NCBI GenBank assembly: GCA_030537895.1
Contig: JAUNVA010000006.1
Location: forward strand, 1 to 64,000
Source: Bowdeniella nasicola
GTDB taxonomy: Bacteria; Actinomycetota; Actinomycetes; Actinomycetales; Actinomycetaceae
Length of the DNA: 64,000 bases
Direction: 5' to 3'
Shown here: piece after piece, positions 1 through 7,704 of the stretch
Layout of the letters: every line of letters starts with the position of its first letter
How positions within the stretch are numbered: position 1 is the first letter of the stretch
Notes under the pieces: generated by a model
Told to the model about the DNA's origin: nothing
Database searches by the model: none
Seen by the model: the letters and a program-made list of their open reading frames with translations, nothing else
Program-made: the position numbers and the translations under genes

Positions 1-439
1 CCCCCGGGCCCGATCCCCGCCCCCCCGGCGGGCCCCGCGGCCGCGGGCGCCGCGCGCACCAGTTCGCCGTCCCCCCTACCGGTTGTCCCCGCCAAATAGG
101 GGGGGGCACAACGTTTCTTAGCGGCGCCCCGCGCTGAGCCCCAGCCCCGTCCTCGTTCGAGGCCTGGGCGCCGAAACATGCCACCGCGCACCAACGTTCA
201 TTCATCTTGTCGGCTTTCCGATTCCTTCAGCGCTCACCGCCCCCATCGCTCATCCCCGGTCACGCCGCTCTCGAGACCGAAAGCGGCACGGGCGGCCCTG
301 GGAGGTGGTGCATCCGCCTGTGGTCCGCGCGCCACCGATGTGACGCCGATAACTATAACGTTTAATTTCAATATGAGTTATATTTAATAGGTGGCCGTGC
401 CCCGCGGCCGCTTGTCGGCTGATTGATCGAGGAGGATCC
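1..439. other. 5' edge region without a gene
   Basis: I see no credible gene here. Bases 1-60 are almost pure G+C with C runs, and an 8-G run lies near 102-109. The last 100 bases contain a sharp AT-rich patch (about 345-390) that stands out against the GC-rich surroundings and probably holds the promoter of the gene starting at 440. The reading frames over this stretch look like GC-rich shadow frames. Confidence 0.6.
345..390 (+). promoter_or_regulatory. AT-rich promoter/operator patch before the cytochrome-molybdoenzyme fusion
   Basis: This is an AT-rich island in a GC-rich region. It carries an inverted repeat, ATAACT at 349-354 and AGTTAT at 376-381, and the direct repeat TTTAAT at 361-366 and 383-388. 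TATATT at 379-384 could be a -10 element, but no good -35 is visible. The spaced inverted repeat could be an operator; the regulator is unknown. Confidence 0.35.
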
Positions 440-1957
440 ATGAATCCCGACTTCCCGTTGTGGCTTCGCGCTACGCACCTCATCAACTTCGTGCTGATCG
501 GGATGCTGCTTCGATCGGGATGGGAGATGTTGTCATCATTGCCGCGCCTGTGGTGGGCAAACGACTGCGCACCCGGCAAGGAATGGTTGAAGTTCACGAA
601 GCGTGAACTCCCGAAGGAGGAGGGCGTGTACACGTCCCTGATGGACGAGAAATCCCTCTCCCCCGTGATCGCGCTGCCGGGCCGGGAGAATATTGGGCTG
701 GGGCGGCACTGGCACGGCGCCTCGGTCATGCTGTGGGTACTCAACGGCCTCGTGTACGTGACGCTCCTCTTCGCGACCGGGCTGTGGCGCCGTCTCATCC
801 CCACCTCCTGGGATATCGTCCCGGAGGCCTTCGAGACGCTGAAGACCTACCTGAGCTTCTCGGTTCCATCAATCGAACATTTCCAGCCCTACGATGCGCT
901 GCAAATGCTCGGCTATTCATTCGTGATCTTCATCCTCGCGCCGTTCATGATGCTCACCGGCATCGCTATGTCACCGGCGATTCGCGCGCGGTTCCCCTGG
1001 TATGTGCGCATGTGGGGTGGCCATCAGGGTGCGCGCTCGCTGCACTTCATCGGCATGGTCCTCATGTCGGGCTTCATCGTGATGCACGTCGGGCTCGTGT
1101 TCCTCGTGCATCCGCGCTACAACCTGGTCCACATGGTCTTTGGAGACGTCAACCCCGCCCGTTTCGCGCAGGCGTTCGTCATCGTGATCGCGACGATCGT
1201 CGCCGTCCTCGTCTTCTGGGTCGCCCTCAGCTACTGGACGCTCGCCGACCGCGCCCGAGCTCACGCAATCCTCGTGCCGTTCACGGAGATCGGGCGAAAG
1301 CTCTTCCTCAACTGGATGCGCCCGAGCGCCGATGCGCGCGATTCCGTCGGGGAGGGCGACATCTCCGAGTTCCACTGGACGAATGGCCTTCCACCCACCG
1401 AGGAGGAATCTGAGGAATGGGTCGCCATGCGTGAACGCGGTTTCAAGGACTACGAGATCACCATTGGCGACGACATCAACGGGGTTCAGACCACGGTCAA
1501 CATGGATGACATCCGGGCCCTGCCACGCGCCTCCTACATCGCCACCCACACGTGCATGCAGGGCTGGTCAGCCACCTCCCGGTGGACGGGCGCCCGGCTC
1601 ACGGACGTGCTCGATCTCATCGGTCCGCGCCCCAAGGGAGCGAACTACATTCTGATCGACTCCTACGGCCTCGCCCAAAAGATGTACGACAACCGCCCGC
1701 GCGAGCCCTTCTACGCGGTCATCGACCTGGAGACAGCCAATGAGGACGGCACGATCCTCGCCTATGAACGCAACGGCCACCCGCTCGACATCCACCTCGG
1801 CGCGCCGGCGCGGCTGCGGGCAGAATCAAACCACGGCTACAAGATGGTGAAGTGGGTGCGCTCCATCCGGTGGATCGCGGATTACCGCGACTACGGTGAT
1901 GGCCGCGGCGGCACCCGAGAGGACTCCGCCTTGCAGGCCTTTAACGGACGAATCTGA
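440..1957 (+). CDS. Cytochrome b561-like membrane domain fused to a sulfite-oxidase-fold molybdopterin domain
   Basis: This 505-residue protein has two parts. Residues 1 to about 275 carry about five membrane segments (near 12-28, 95-115, 155-178, 200-225 and 240-265) with histidines in or beside them (H13, the RHWH cluster, and the SLHF and VMHV segments), as in di-haem cytochrome b561/thiosulfate-reductase subunits. Residues about 330-490 are a sulfite-oxidase/MsrP-like molybdopterin domain with the likely Mo-ligand C372 in THTCMQGW. Fusing the quinone-side cytochrome to the catalytic domain suggests membrane electron transfer to or from an oxyanion or sulfoxide substrate; the substrate cannot be read from sequence. 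A strong GAGGAGG ribosome site precedes the ATG. It overlaps the next gene by one base. No Tat or Sec signal is seen, so the side of the membrane is uncertain. Confidence 0.85.
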   Translation: MNPDFPLWLRATHLINFVLIGMLLRSGWEMLSSLPRLWWANDCAPGKEWLKFTKRELPKEEGVYTSLMDEKSLSPVIALPGRENIGLGRHWHGASVMLWVLNGLVYVTLLFATGLWRRLIPTSWDIVPEAFETLKTYLSFSVPSIEHFQPYDALQMLGYSFVIFILAPFMMLTGIAMSPAIRARFPWYVRMWGGHQGARSLHFIGMVLMSGFIVMHVGLVFLVHPRYNLVHMVFGDVNPARFAQAFVIVIATIVAVLVFWVALSYWTLADRARAHAILVPFTEIGRKLFLNWMRPSADARDSVGEGDISEFHWTNGLPPTEEESEEWVAMRERGFKDYEITIGDDINGVQTTVNMDDIRALPRASYIATHTCMQGWSATSRWTGARLTDVLDLIGPRPKGANYILIDSYGLAQKMYDNRPREPFYAVIDLETANEDGTILAYERNGHPLDIHLGAPARLRAESNHGYKMVKWVRSIRWIADYRDYGDGRGGTREDSALQAFNGRI

Positions 1958-2217
1958 TGGGCCGTCGAATCGTCTCGACCGCGCTGCGCGTGGTCGGCGT
2001 GCGGACGGAGGATGACGTGCGGGCCTGCTTGCAGGCGCTCTACGACATCTTCGCGTCCATCGGGCTCGGCCAGGCCACCTTTGAGGTGAACGAGCACGGC
2101 ACCGATCTGTTCGTGAAGCACGACGCCGAGATCGAGCCAAACCTGCCGGCTATCGACGCCGCCCTCCGGTCTGCCGGCCCCTACCACCTCGACCTGGCGG
2201 AAGAAGACCAGCCCTAA
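1957..2217 (+). CDS. Small protein coupled to the molybdoenzyme fusion; HMA-like fold without the CxxC pair
   Basis: This 86-residue protein starts inside the TGATG junction with the upstream gene, so the two are translationally coupled. I recognise no named family with certainty. The pattern (a GV turn after strand 1, helix, LGQATFEV strand, LFVKH strand, helix, AGPY) resembles a ferredoxin-like heavy-metal-associated domain. Where such domains have CxxC it has RTEDD and no cysteine at all, so it should not bind metal that way. It may be an assembly or docking partner of the membrane enzyme. Function is inferred from coupling only. Confidence 0.7.
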   Translation: MGRRIVSTALRVVGVRTEDDVRACLQALYDIFASIGLGQATFEVNEHGTDLFVKHDAEIEPNLPAIDAALRSAGPYHLDLAEEDQP

Positions 2218-2251
2218 CGGGTCTGGGGCACGATGCGCGGCACGCCGTGGC

Positions 2252-2289
2252 AGTGCCGGGATTAGGGAGCTGCCCCCAATCCCGGCACT
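2252..2289. terminator. Bidirectional hairpin between two convergent genes
   Basis: A perfect 12-bp stem, AGTGCCGGGATT with AATCCCGGCACT, encloses a 14-nt loop that itself holds GGG and CCC runs. It lies between the stops of the plus gene (2217) and the minus gene (2296), so it can serve both. No U-tract is present, as is common in high-GC actinobacteria. Confidence 0.7.
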
Positions 2290-2295
2290 CACGCA

Positions 2296-2739
2296 TTAGC
2301 GCTCGGCCTCGAAACGAGAGATCTCCTCCACCTTCGGCCCGTAGGAGCTCGACGGATCGTGGCGGCAATCCAGCCAGATATCAAGGAGCGCGCAGGCCGC
2401 CGGTGCCGCGATAACGTTTTGCCCCATGCACAGAATCTGCGCGTCATAGTTCTCCACGGCCCCGCGCACCGTGACAACGTCGTGTGCGGTGGCCGCGCGG
2501 ACGCCGTCCACCTTGCTGGCGGCGATGGCGGTGCCCACGCCAGTCCCGCAGATCAACACGGCGCGGTCCACGCTTCCGCTGACCACGCTGCGGCCCGCCG
2601 CGAAGGACAAGGCCGGGTAGGTGATGTCCGGTTCGGACAGGTCAATCACCTTGCTCACGCGTGAATCCGCACGCAGGTAGTCCGCGAGCGCATCCTTCAA
2701 GACGAGTCCGTTGCTGGGTGCTCCGATTGCGATCTTCAT
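2296..2739 (-). CDS. RpiB/LacAB-family sugar-phosphate isomerase
   Basis: This is 147 residues, the family's usual length. The family interconverts aldose and ketose phosphates (ribose 5-phosphate/ribulose 5-phosphate in RpiB). The catalytic-cysteine segment LICGTGVG is present near residues 63-70, followed by IAASK and the RAATAHD segment. The N-terminal motif normally DHAG is here APSNG, so a substrate-contacting Asp-His pair is missing. This resembles divergent members acting on other sugar phosphates, such as D-erythrulose 4-phosphate isomerases, so plain RpiB activity should not be assumed. A GGGGGAGA ribosome site precedes the ATG. Confidence 0.8.
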   Translation of the reverse strand: MKIAIGAPSNGLVLKDALADYLRADSRVSKVIDLSEPDITYPALSFAAGRSVVSGSVDRAVLICGTGVGTAIAASKVDGVRAATAHDVVTVRGAVENYDAQILCMGQNVIAAPAACALLDIWLDCRHDPSSSYGPKVEEISRFEAER

Positions 2740-2790
2740 GTCTCCCCCTGTGTGAGCGCGCCGGCAGTGCGGCTCGCGATGGTGTGGTCG

Positions 2791-3780
2791 TTAGTACAGT
2801 GCCGAGGCGAGCTGACGGCGGAAGTCTGCCACCATCGGTTCCCCAGTCCCGAGCAAGTCGAAGAAGTCGACCATGCGGGCGCGGGCGGCCTCTCGGTCCT
2901 CACCTGCGCTGGTGCGCACAGCCGTCAGCAGCCGGGTAAGGGCCTCGCGGGCCTGTCCGCCGGCGAACTCCAGGTCAGCGGCCCGCAACTGCACCTCAAT
3001 ATCCCCTTCGGGGGCGGTGGCGCTGCCGGCGGCGCGCAGAGCCGCGGCGGGATCCTTGATGGCCTCCGTGCGCTGGAGCAGCTCGACCTGCGTCAAGGCA
3101 AGTTTCGCTTCCGCGTCGGCCGGGGCCTGCTTGATCGCCTTCGTGAACGCCTCGTGGGCGGCCTGCAGATCTCCACGCTCGATCGCCTCCATGCCCTCGC
3201 GGTGCAGCGGCGGCAATTCGGGTTCCGCCGCGGGGCTCTCCCCCTCGCCGGACATACGACCGGTGACACCCTGCTGAGCAGCAATCTGCAGCATCTGGTC
3301 GAAGAGTTGACGCAGCTGAGATTCAGGGTGGGCGCCCTGGAATAGCTGGAAGGGCTGTCCCCCGATAAGCACGTAGACCGTCGGCACCGACTGCACCTGG
3401 AACGCCTGCGTCACCTGGGGGTTCGCGTCGATATCGATTTTTGCGAGCTGGAATGCCCCCTCGTAGGCCGCGGCGAGCTTTTCCAAAATGGGCGTCAGCT
3501 GGCGGCACGGTTGGCACCAGCTGGCCCACAGGTCGACGACGATCGGCACCTGGGCCGAGCGCTCCGCAAGTTGGGCAAAGTCCGCGTCTCCCGCGTCAAT
3601 GACGTAGGGGCCAGGTACCGTGGCGCCCGGAGCAGCCGGTGTCGCGGAAGCCTCAGTGGAGCCTGACGGGTCCCCGGTCGAGGGCGCGCCGGCCGGCGCC
3701 GTCCCTTCCTGCCCTGCGGGGGTTGCGCCAAATTGACCAAGGTCGATCGCGCCGTGCGCGTTGTAGCTCGGATTTGTCAC
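2791..3780 (-). CDS. Thioredoxin-TPR co-chaperone-like protein (CnoX/YbbN type)
   Basis: This is 329 residues. After a low-complexity Gly/Ala/Pro/Thr N-terminus (about 15-60) comes a thioredoxin domain with the active site WCQPCRQ near residue 87. The C-terminal half (about 200-329) has helix-rich TPR-like repeats, the layout of CnoX/YbbN, which hands oxidised clients to chaperones. Unlike the SxxC site of E. coli CnoX, both cysteines are present, so it may also act as a redox enzyme. The start is a GTG after AGGAG. It is the last gene of a three-gene operon, 14 nt after a lipoprotein gene, and has no signal peptide, so it is probably cytoplasmic. Confidence 0.85.
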   Translation of the reverse strand: MTNPSYNAHGAIDLGQFGATPAGQEGTAPAGAPSTGDPSGSTEASATPAAPGATVPGPYVIDAGDADFAQLAERSAQVPIVVDLWASWCQPCRQLTPILEKLAAAYEGAFQLAKIDIDANPQVTQAFQVQSVPTVYVLIGGQPFQLFQGAHPESQLRQLFDQMLQIAAQQGVTGRMSGEGESPAAEPELPPLHREGMEAIERGDLQAAHEAFTKAIKQAPADAEAKLALTQVELLQRTEAIKDPAAALRAAGSATAPEGDIEVQLRAADLEFAGGQAREALTRLLTAVRTSAGEDREAARARMVDFFDLLGTGEPMVADFRRQLASALY

Positions 3781-3794
3781 GTCGTCTCCTGTCG

Positions 3795-4790
3795 TTACTC
3801 GTCCCGGGTGGCCTTCAGCAGCACCTGCTCGCCGCCGAGCGGTGCGATGCTCTCGTCCGAATCCTTCGCGGGCACATACAGTGCCACCATGATCTGATAG
3901 CTCGCCTTCAGAGTGTTCGCCACCGGCTCATCACCCGCGAGCGTGGCGAGGTCGTCAGAAATCTGCAGCTTCGCGCGGCGCACCGTCTTCTTCAACTCCA
4001 GGGTCGTGGGTACGGTGCCCAGCACGACCGCGCCGCCGTCCGCGGTCCGAAGCGCAATGATGTCCTCGCCTGGGGGGCCCGCCGTCCACGAGGCCTCCCC
4101 CACCTCGGCAAGCGAGTCGGTTAGCGCCTTCACGGTCTCCTGGATCGAGGTCCGCAGCGGGTCGGCACCGAGCGCCTTCGCGGTATCGCCCGCCGGCTCG
4201 TTAATGGCCGCCTGATAGGAGGCGAGTGCGTCGGCTGGCGTGGTTTTAAGGGAAGTGTCGTCGATGGCGAGGCTCGTGACGCCCTCCTGCGTGGAGGGCA
4301 TCTGCGGGAAAGTCACGCCTGGGAAAAGCCGTGCCCAGTGATCCACGTGGTAGGGCGTGCGGGCTTGCTCCTGGACAAGAGAGACGAGTACCGGACTGTT
4401 GTGGCCCTCAGGCACGCTCGACACAAAAGCCGCGTGACGCGGGAAGTCCGCGAGCGCGGGCACCATGAGGAGCTGGGGGGCGAACGAGAGTGCCGTCGGC
4501 TTCCTGTCCCCTTCGCTCTTCGTCGCCAGTGTGTACTGTGCGCTGCGGGCTGCCAGTGCCGCCCCCGTCATGCGGAGCTTCAACTGTTCGGGGTCCTGGG
4601 CGGCGTCGGCAGCCACCACCTCCTCCCCAATCGCGTTGATGACCTCGGCGAGCCGATCGTCCGTGATCGCGGGTCCCTGATAGGAGGCAGCGGAACTCGG
4701 CTCGGGCAGGGGGCTGTCGGCGCAACCCGCGAGCGAAGCGGCCAGCAGGCCGGCGCAGGCGCCCGCCAGAGCGCGGCGGATCGGGCTCAT
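3795..4790 (-). CDS. Putative lipoprotein, family not recognised
   Basis: This is 331 residues. A lipoprotein signal peptide is clear: a basic start, hydrophobic AGACAGLLAASLAG and the lipobox LAGC with the cysteine near residue 23, followed by a Ser/Pro-rich spacer. The mature part is soluble-looking, with alternating strands and helices, and no motif I know. Its ATG overlaps the stop of the upstream membrane-protein gene (ATGA), and the thioredoxin-TPR gene follows closely. It is therefore part of an envelope operon and expected outside the membrane. Function unknown. Confidence 0.85.
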   Translation of the reverse strand: MSPIRRALAGACAGLLAASLAGCADSPLPEPSSAASYQGPAITDDRLAEVINAIGEEVVAADAAQDPEQLKLRMTGAALAARSAQYTLATKSEGDRKPTALSFAPQLLMVPALADFPRHAAFVSSVPEGHNSPVLVSLVQEQARTPYHVDHWARLFPGVTFPQMPSTQEGVTSLAIDDTSLKTTPADALASYQAAINEPAGDTAKALGADPLRTSIQETVKALTDSLAEVGEASWTAGPPGEDIIALRTADGGAVVLGTVPTTLELKKTVRRAKLQISDDLATLAGDEPVANTLKASYQIMVALYVPAKDSDESIAPLGGEQVLLKATRDE

Positions 4791-6286
4791 CGGTCCTCTC
4801 CTTCCTGCGGACGCTCGGCCGGGAAGTCCCAGGCCTCGCGCCAGTCTTCGGCGGGTTCACCATCACTTTCGGGCCACAGTTGCACGTCGGTGTTCACCAC
4901 CGCGTCCCGCGGTTCGGTCCCGGGATGCGGCTCGGGGCCGTCCGCGTCACCGTCCGCAGGGCCTGCCGGCTCGGGTGAGTCCGTGTCGGGCCAATACTCC
5001 TCACTGGGCGCCGCGAGGCTCGGCGCACCGCCCGAGAACCTCTGCTCGTCTTCGTCCGGACCCGCACTGACGTCGGGTTGGTCGCCATCGGGCTCGCTCG
5101 CGGGGCTTTCCCCCGCGGCCGCGGGGGCGGCCCCATCGCTCGCCTCGGTCCCGGGGGCAAAGGCGCCGTCCCGCTCCGGGCTCGGCGCCGGGTCCTCGGC
5201 CCCAGTCGCAGCCTCCTCGTCGGACTCCTCCTGCCGGGCGGACGTCTCCGGCGCGTCGGCGTCGGACGCGCTGTCCGGGTCGTGCCCACCGTCGCGCGCC
5301 TCGGGTTCCGAGGCCGCCTGCGTCGGGCCCTGGGGGGCCCACTTCTCGCTCGCGTCCGTGCTCCGCTCGTCCTCAAGCGGGGCACCACGCAGCCGCTCGG
5401 CGTTCGGGGAAAACGGCAGGACGAGGGCGCCGGCGAGCATCGCGGTCTCGATCAGCCGCTCGGGGTTCTGCTGAGCGATCGGATCGGTGATGACGGGGAT
5501 CGTCGCGGAAGTCGCCACGGTGACGTTCCGCTTGCCCTCGCGCCGCGCGGCCTCCAACGCGGCGCGTTCGCGTTCCCGCTCGCGTTCACGGATCTCGCGC
5601 CGTGTGAGCCCCTCAGCCTCCTGGGGCGAAAGCGCCGGTACGTAGATGACCTGAGTCTCCTCGTCGTGTGGACGTACCACTCGACGCCGGTGCGGCCACC
5701 ACCATACGAGGGCCGCTGCCACGAGACACACGAGGCCGGCGGTGAGAAGCGGCCACAGGAGTGTCGGAGCGGGTTTCCGCGACCAGCTGAGAGTGAGGCT
5801 CGGGGCGGGGGCCGTACCGTCGGTTACCGCAAGCAGCGCCATCTGATGGTCGGGATCCGTGATGGACCACTCCACCGACTCCGGCGCGGTGCGCACCTCG
5901 AGGAAGAGCTCCGCGAGCTGCGGGTTCGGCAGCGGAGCCGGTTGCCCCTCCGCGACCTGCCGAGTGGTCACCGAGAGAGTGGACCAGTCCGAGAGCCCGT
6001 CCACTTCCTCGACGCTCGACTCCTCCCCGAGCCACGCGTCGATCTCCTCAAGAGGTGCGATCGCAAGGTAGATGAGGTCGGCGTCGGCTTGCGCCGTGAC
6101 CGTGACCGTTGAATCGAGAAGTGTGAGCGCGCCGGCGTCCACCACCATCGCGGGGGCACTCGGCTCGGTCGGCAGACTCGCGGTGACCCGATCGCTCTCC
6201 TTGAACACCGTCGCGGATAAGCCCGCACTCACGATGAGGATCGCGCCGAGCGCCGCGAGGATGATCGAGACTAGGCGTCGGTTCAC
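4787..6286 (-). CDS. Two-pass membrane protein with a long acidic cytoplasmic tail
   Basis: This is 499 residues from a GTG at 6286; the frame is open further upstream, but residues from there do not look coding. A first membrane segment is at about residues 4-24 and a second at about 185-207 (WPLLTAGLVCLVAAALVWWW, followed by HRRR). About 160 residues between them would be outside the cell. After the second segment comes a charged helix with LTRREIRERERERERAAL, then about 180 residues very rich in Glu, Asp, Ala and Pro, probably disordered. It heads the operon with the lipoprotein and thioredoxin-TPR genes. Family unknown; the layout suggests an envelope scaffold or sensor. Confidence 0.75.
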   Translation of the reverse strand: MNRRLVSIILAALGAILIVSAGLSATVFKESDRVTASLPTEPSAPAMVVDAGALTLLDSTVTVTAQADADLIYLAIAPLEEIDAWLGEESSVEEVDGLSDWSTLSVTTRQVAEGQPAPLPNPQLAELFLEVRTAPESVEWSITDPDHQMALLAVTDGTAPAPSLTLSWSRKPAPTLLWPLLTAGLVCLVAAALVWWWPHRRRVVRPHDEETQVIYVPALSPQEAEGLTRREIRERERERERAALEAARREGKRNVTVATSATIPVITDPIAQQNPERLIETAMLAGALVLPFSPNAERLRGAPLEDERSTDASEKWAPQGPTQAASEPEARDGGHDPDSASDADAPETSARQEESDEEAATGAEDPAPSPERDGAFAPGTEASDGAAPAAAGESPASEPDGDQPDVSAGPDEDEQRFSGGAPSLAAPSEEYWPDTDSPEPAGPADGDADGPEPHPGTEPRDAVVNTDVQLWPESDGEPAEDWREAWDFPAERPQEGEDR

Positions 6287-6317
6287 GAGGATAAGGTCCT
6301 TAGGGTCGAGATGGGCG

Positions 6318-6331
6318 CTAGCCCAGGCTAG
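6318..6331. promoter_or_regulatory. Palindrome in the divergent intergenic region
   Basis: CTAGCCCAGGCTAG is a near-perfect 14-bp palindrome (CTAGCC/GGCTAG around CA). It lies 32 bases before the GTG of the membrane-protein operon and opposite the DivIVA-like gene. It could be a regulator site or a small hairpin in the 5' leader. No regulator can be named. Confidence 0.25.
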
Positions 6332-6454
6332 TTCATATTGTGGCGCACTGTCGCGTGAGTTGCGTGATAACCGCCGTGCGCGCCGTGCCCATGCACGGGC
6401 CCACCGTTGCGTAGAGTGGGAAACGGCAGGCTCCATACATGAAAGGGAGAGGGA

Positions 6455-7684
6455 TTGACCGTGAGCTATCAGGATGCCCCGCCAAAATTTCCCGTCGTGA
6501 GGAAAGGTTACGACCGGGCCCCCGTCGATCAGTTTCTCGCGGACCTCTCCCACCAGATCAGCGAGGCACGCCGCGAGGTGGCCGAACTCGACCGTCGCAA
6601 TATGACTCTGGCAGGCGAACTCGCGGCCGCCCAGCGCGAACTCGCTGAACGAAAAAAACCCACCTATGCGGGCCTCGGCACGCGCGTCGCGCGGTTGCTA
6701 GCCGAAGCCGAAACGCAGTCCGAGGAGCTCGTGAACTCAGCCTCCGAGGCGGCCGATGCGCGCCTGCAGAGGGCTGAAGCCGAGGCACGCGCCCTCACCG
6801 AACGCGCCGAAGCCGAGGCGGGTTCTGCCCTGCGAGCCGCCCGCGAGGAGGCGGCCGATCGGATCGCTGCAGCCCGCGATCGCGCCAGCGCGACCCTCAC
6901 CGACGCGGCGAATGAGGCCGAAACGCGGCGCGCAGCGACCGAGCGCGAGCTCGCCCAGCAGCGCTCCGATACGCAGAGTGAACTCTCCGCTCAGCGGGCC
7001 GAAACGGAAGCGGAACTGGCCGAGGCGCGCCAGCGAGCCGAAGCCGAGCTCGCCGAGGCCCGCGCCGCCCTCGACAAGGAGCTCACCACAAAGCGTTCCG
7101 CGTTCGAAACCGAGCTCGCTGAGGCCCGCGCCGCACTCGAGACCGAACTTGCCGAGCGTCGCCATACGCTCGAAACGCAGATCGCCGAACGTTCCCAGCG
7201 GGCCGAGGCGGAGCACAGTGAGCGCCTGGAGGCTCTGCGCCGGAGTGAGGAGGAGGCGCGCACCGAGGCCGAGGCCCTCCGCCAGGATGCCGAGCGGCGA
7301 GTGAAGGAGGCCCTCACTCAAGCCGCGTCGATACTCTCCGAGGCGACCGAGACCGCGGAACAGCGCCGTCTCGAGGCCCGCGACGCGGCAGCGGAGCTCA
7401 TCGCGGGCGCGGAAGCCGAAGCCGCCCGCCTGCGCGAGGACGGCCGCCTACGTGGGGAGGAGGACCTCGCGCGAGCGCGCGCTGAGATCGGAGAGCTTAC
7501 CCGCCGACGGGCGGAAGTCGCCGACTACCTCAACGAGATCCGCACCGTCCTCACTCCCGTCACCGCAGCCAGCACACCGGGCCCCACGGAGGGCGCGAGT
7601 GGCGAGACCGACGCGTCCAGCGACGACGAGGCCACTGAGGCGAGGGGCGCATCCGAGGAGGGCGCGGACAGCGAGCAGGAATGA
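6455..7684 (+). CDS. DivIVA-like long coiled-coil protein
   Basis: This is about 409 residues. The N-terminus, with [17 protein letters not shown], matches the DivIVA/GpsB membrane-curvature-binding segment. From about residue 35 to 365 it is almost continuous heptad-like coiled coil rich in Glu, Ala and Arg, with near-repeats such as AELAEARA and TELAEAR. The tail is acidic and Ser/Glu-rich. Actinobacterial relatives of this type organise polar growth or septum sites. Two starts are possible: TTG at 6455 or GTG at 6461; the latter is 7 nt after GGGAGAGGG and may be the better one. The stop overlaps an ATG just before glpK. Confidence 0.8.
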   Translation: MTVSYQDAPPKFPVVRKGYDRAPVDQFLADLSHQISEARREVAELDRRNMTLAGELAAAQRELAERKKPTYAGLGTRVARLLAEAETQSEELVNSASEAADARLQRAEAEARALTERAEAEAGSALRAAREEAADRIAAARDRASATLTDAANEAETRRAATERELAQQRSDTQSELSAQRAETEAELAEARQRAEAELAEARAALDKELTTKRSAFETELAEARAALETELAERRHTLETQIAERSQRAEAEHSERLEALRRSEEEARTEAEALRQDAERRVKEALTQAASILSEATETAEQRRLEARDAAAELIAGAEAEAARLREDGRLRGEEDLARARAEIGELTRRRAEVADYLNEIRTVLTPVTAASTPGPTEGASGETDASSDDEATEARGASEEGADSEQE

Positions 7685-7704
7685 CGGGCACGGATGGGGA
7701 CCTC

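Noticed and set aside
102-109. 8-G run as a phase-variation tract
   Set aside because: Not inside or near a promoter spacer of an identifiable gene; probably composition near the window edge.
5078-6112. 344-residue plus-strand frame
   Set aside because: Lies opposite the real membrane-protein gene; arginine/glycine/leucine-rich composition without domains, typical of a GC-rich shadow.
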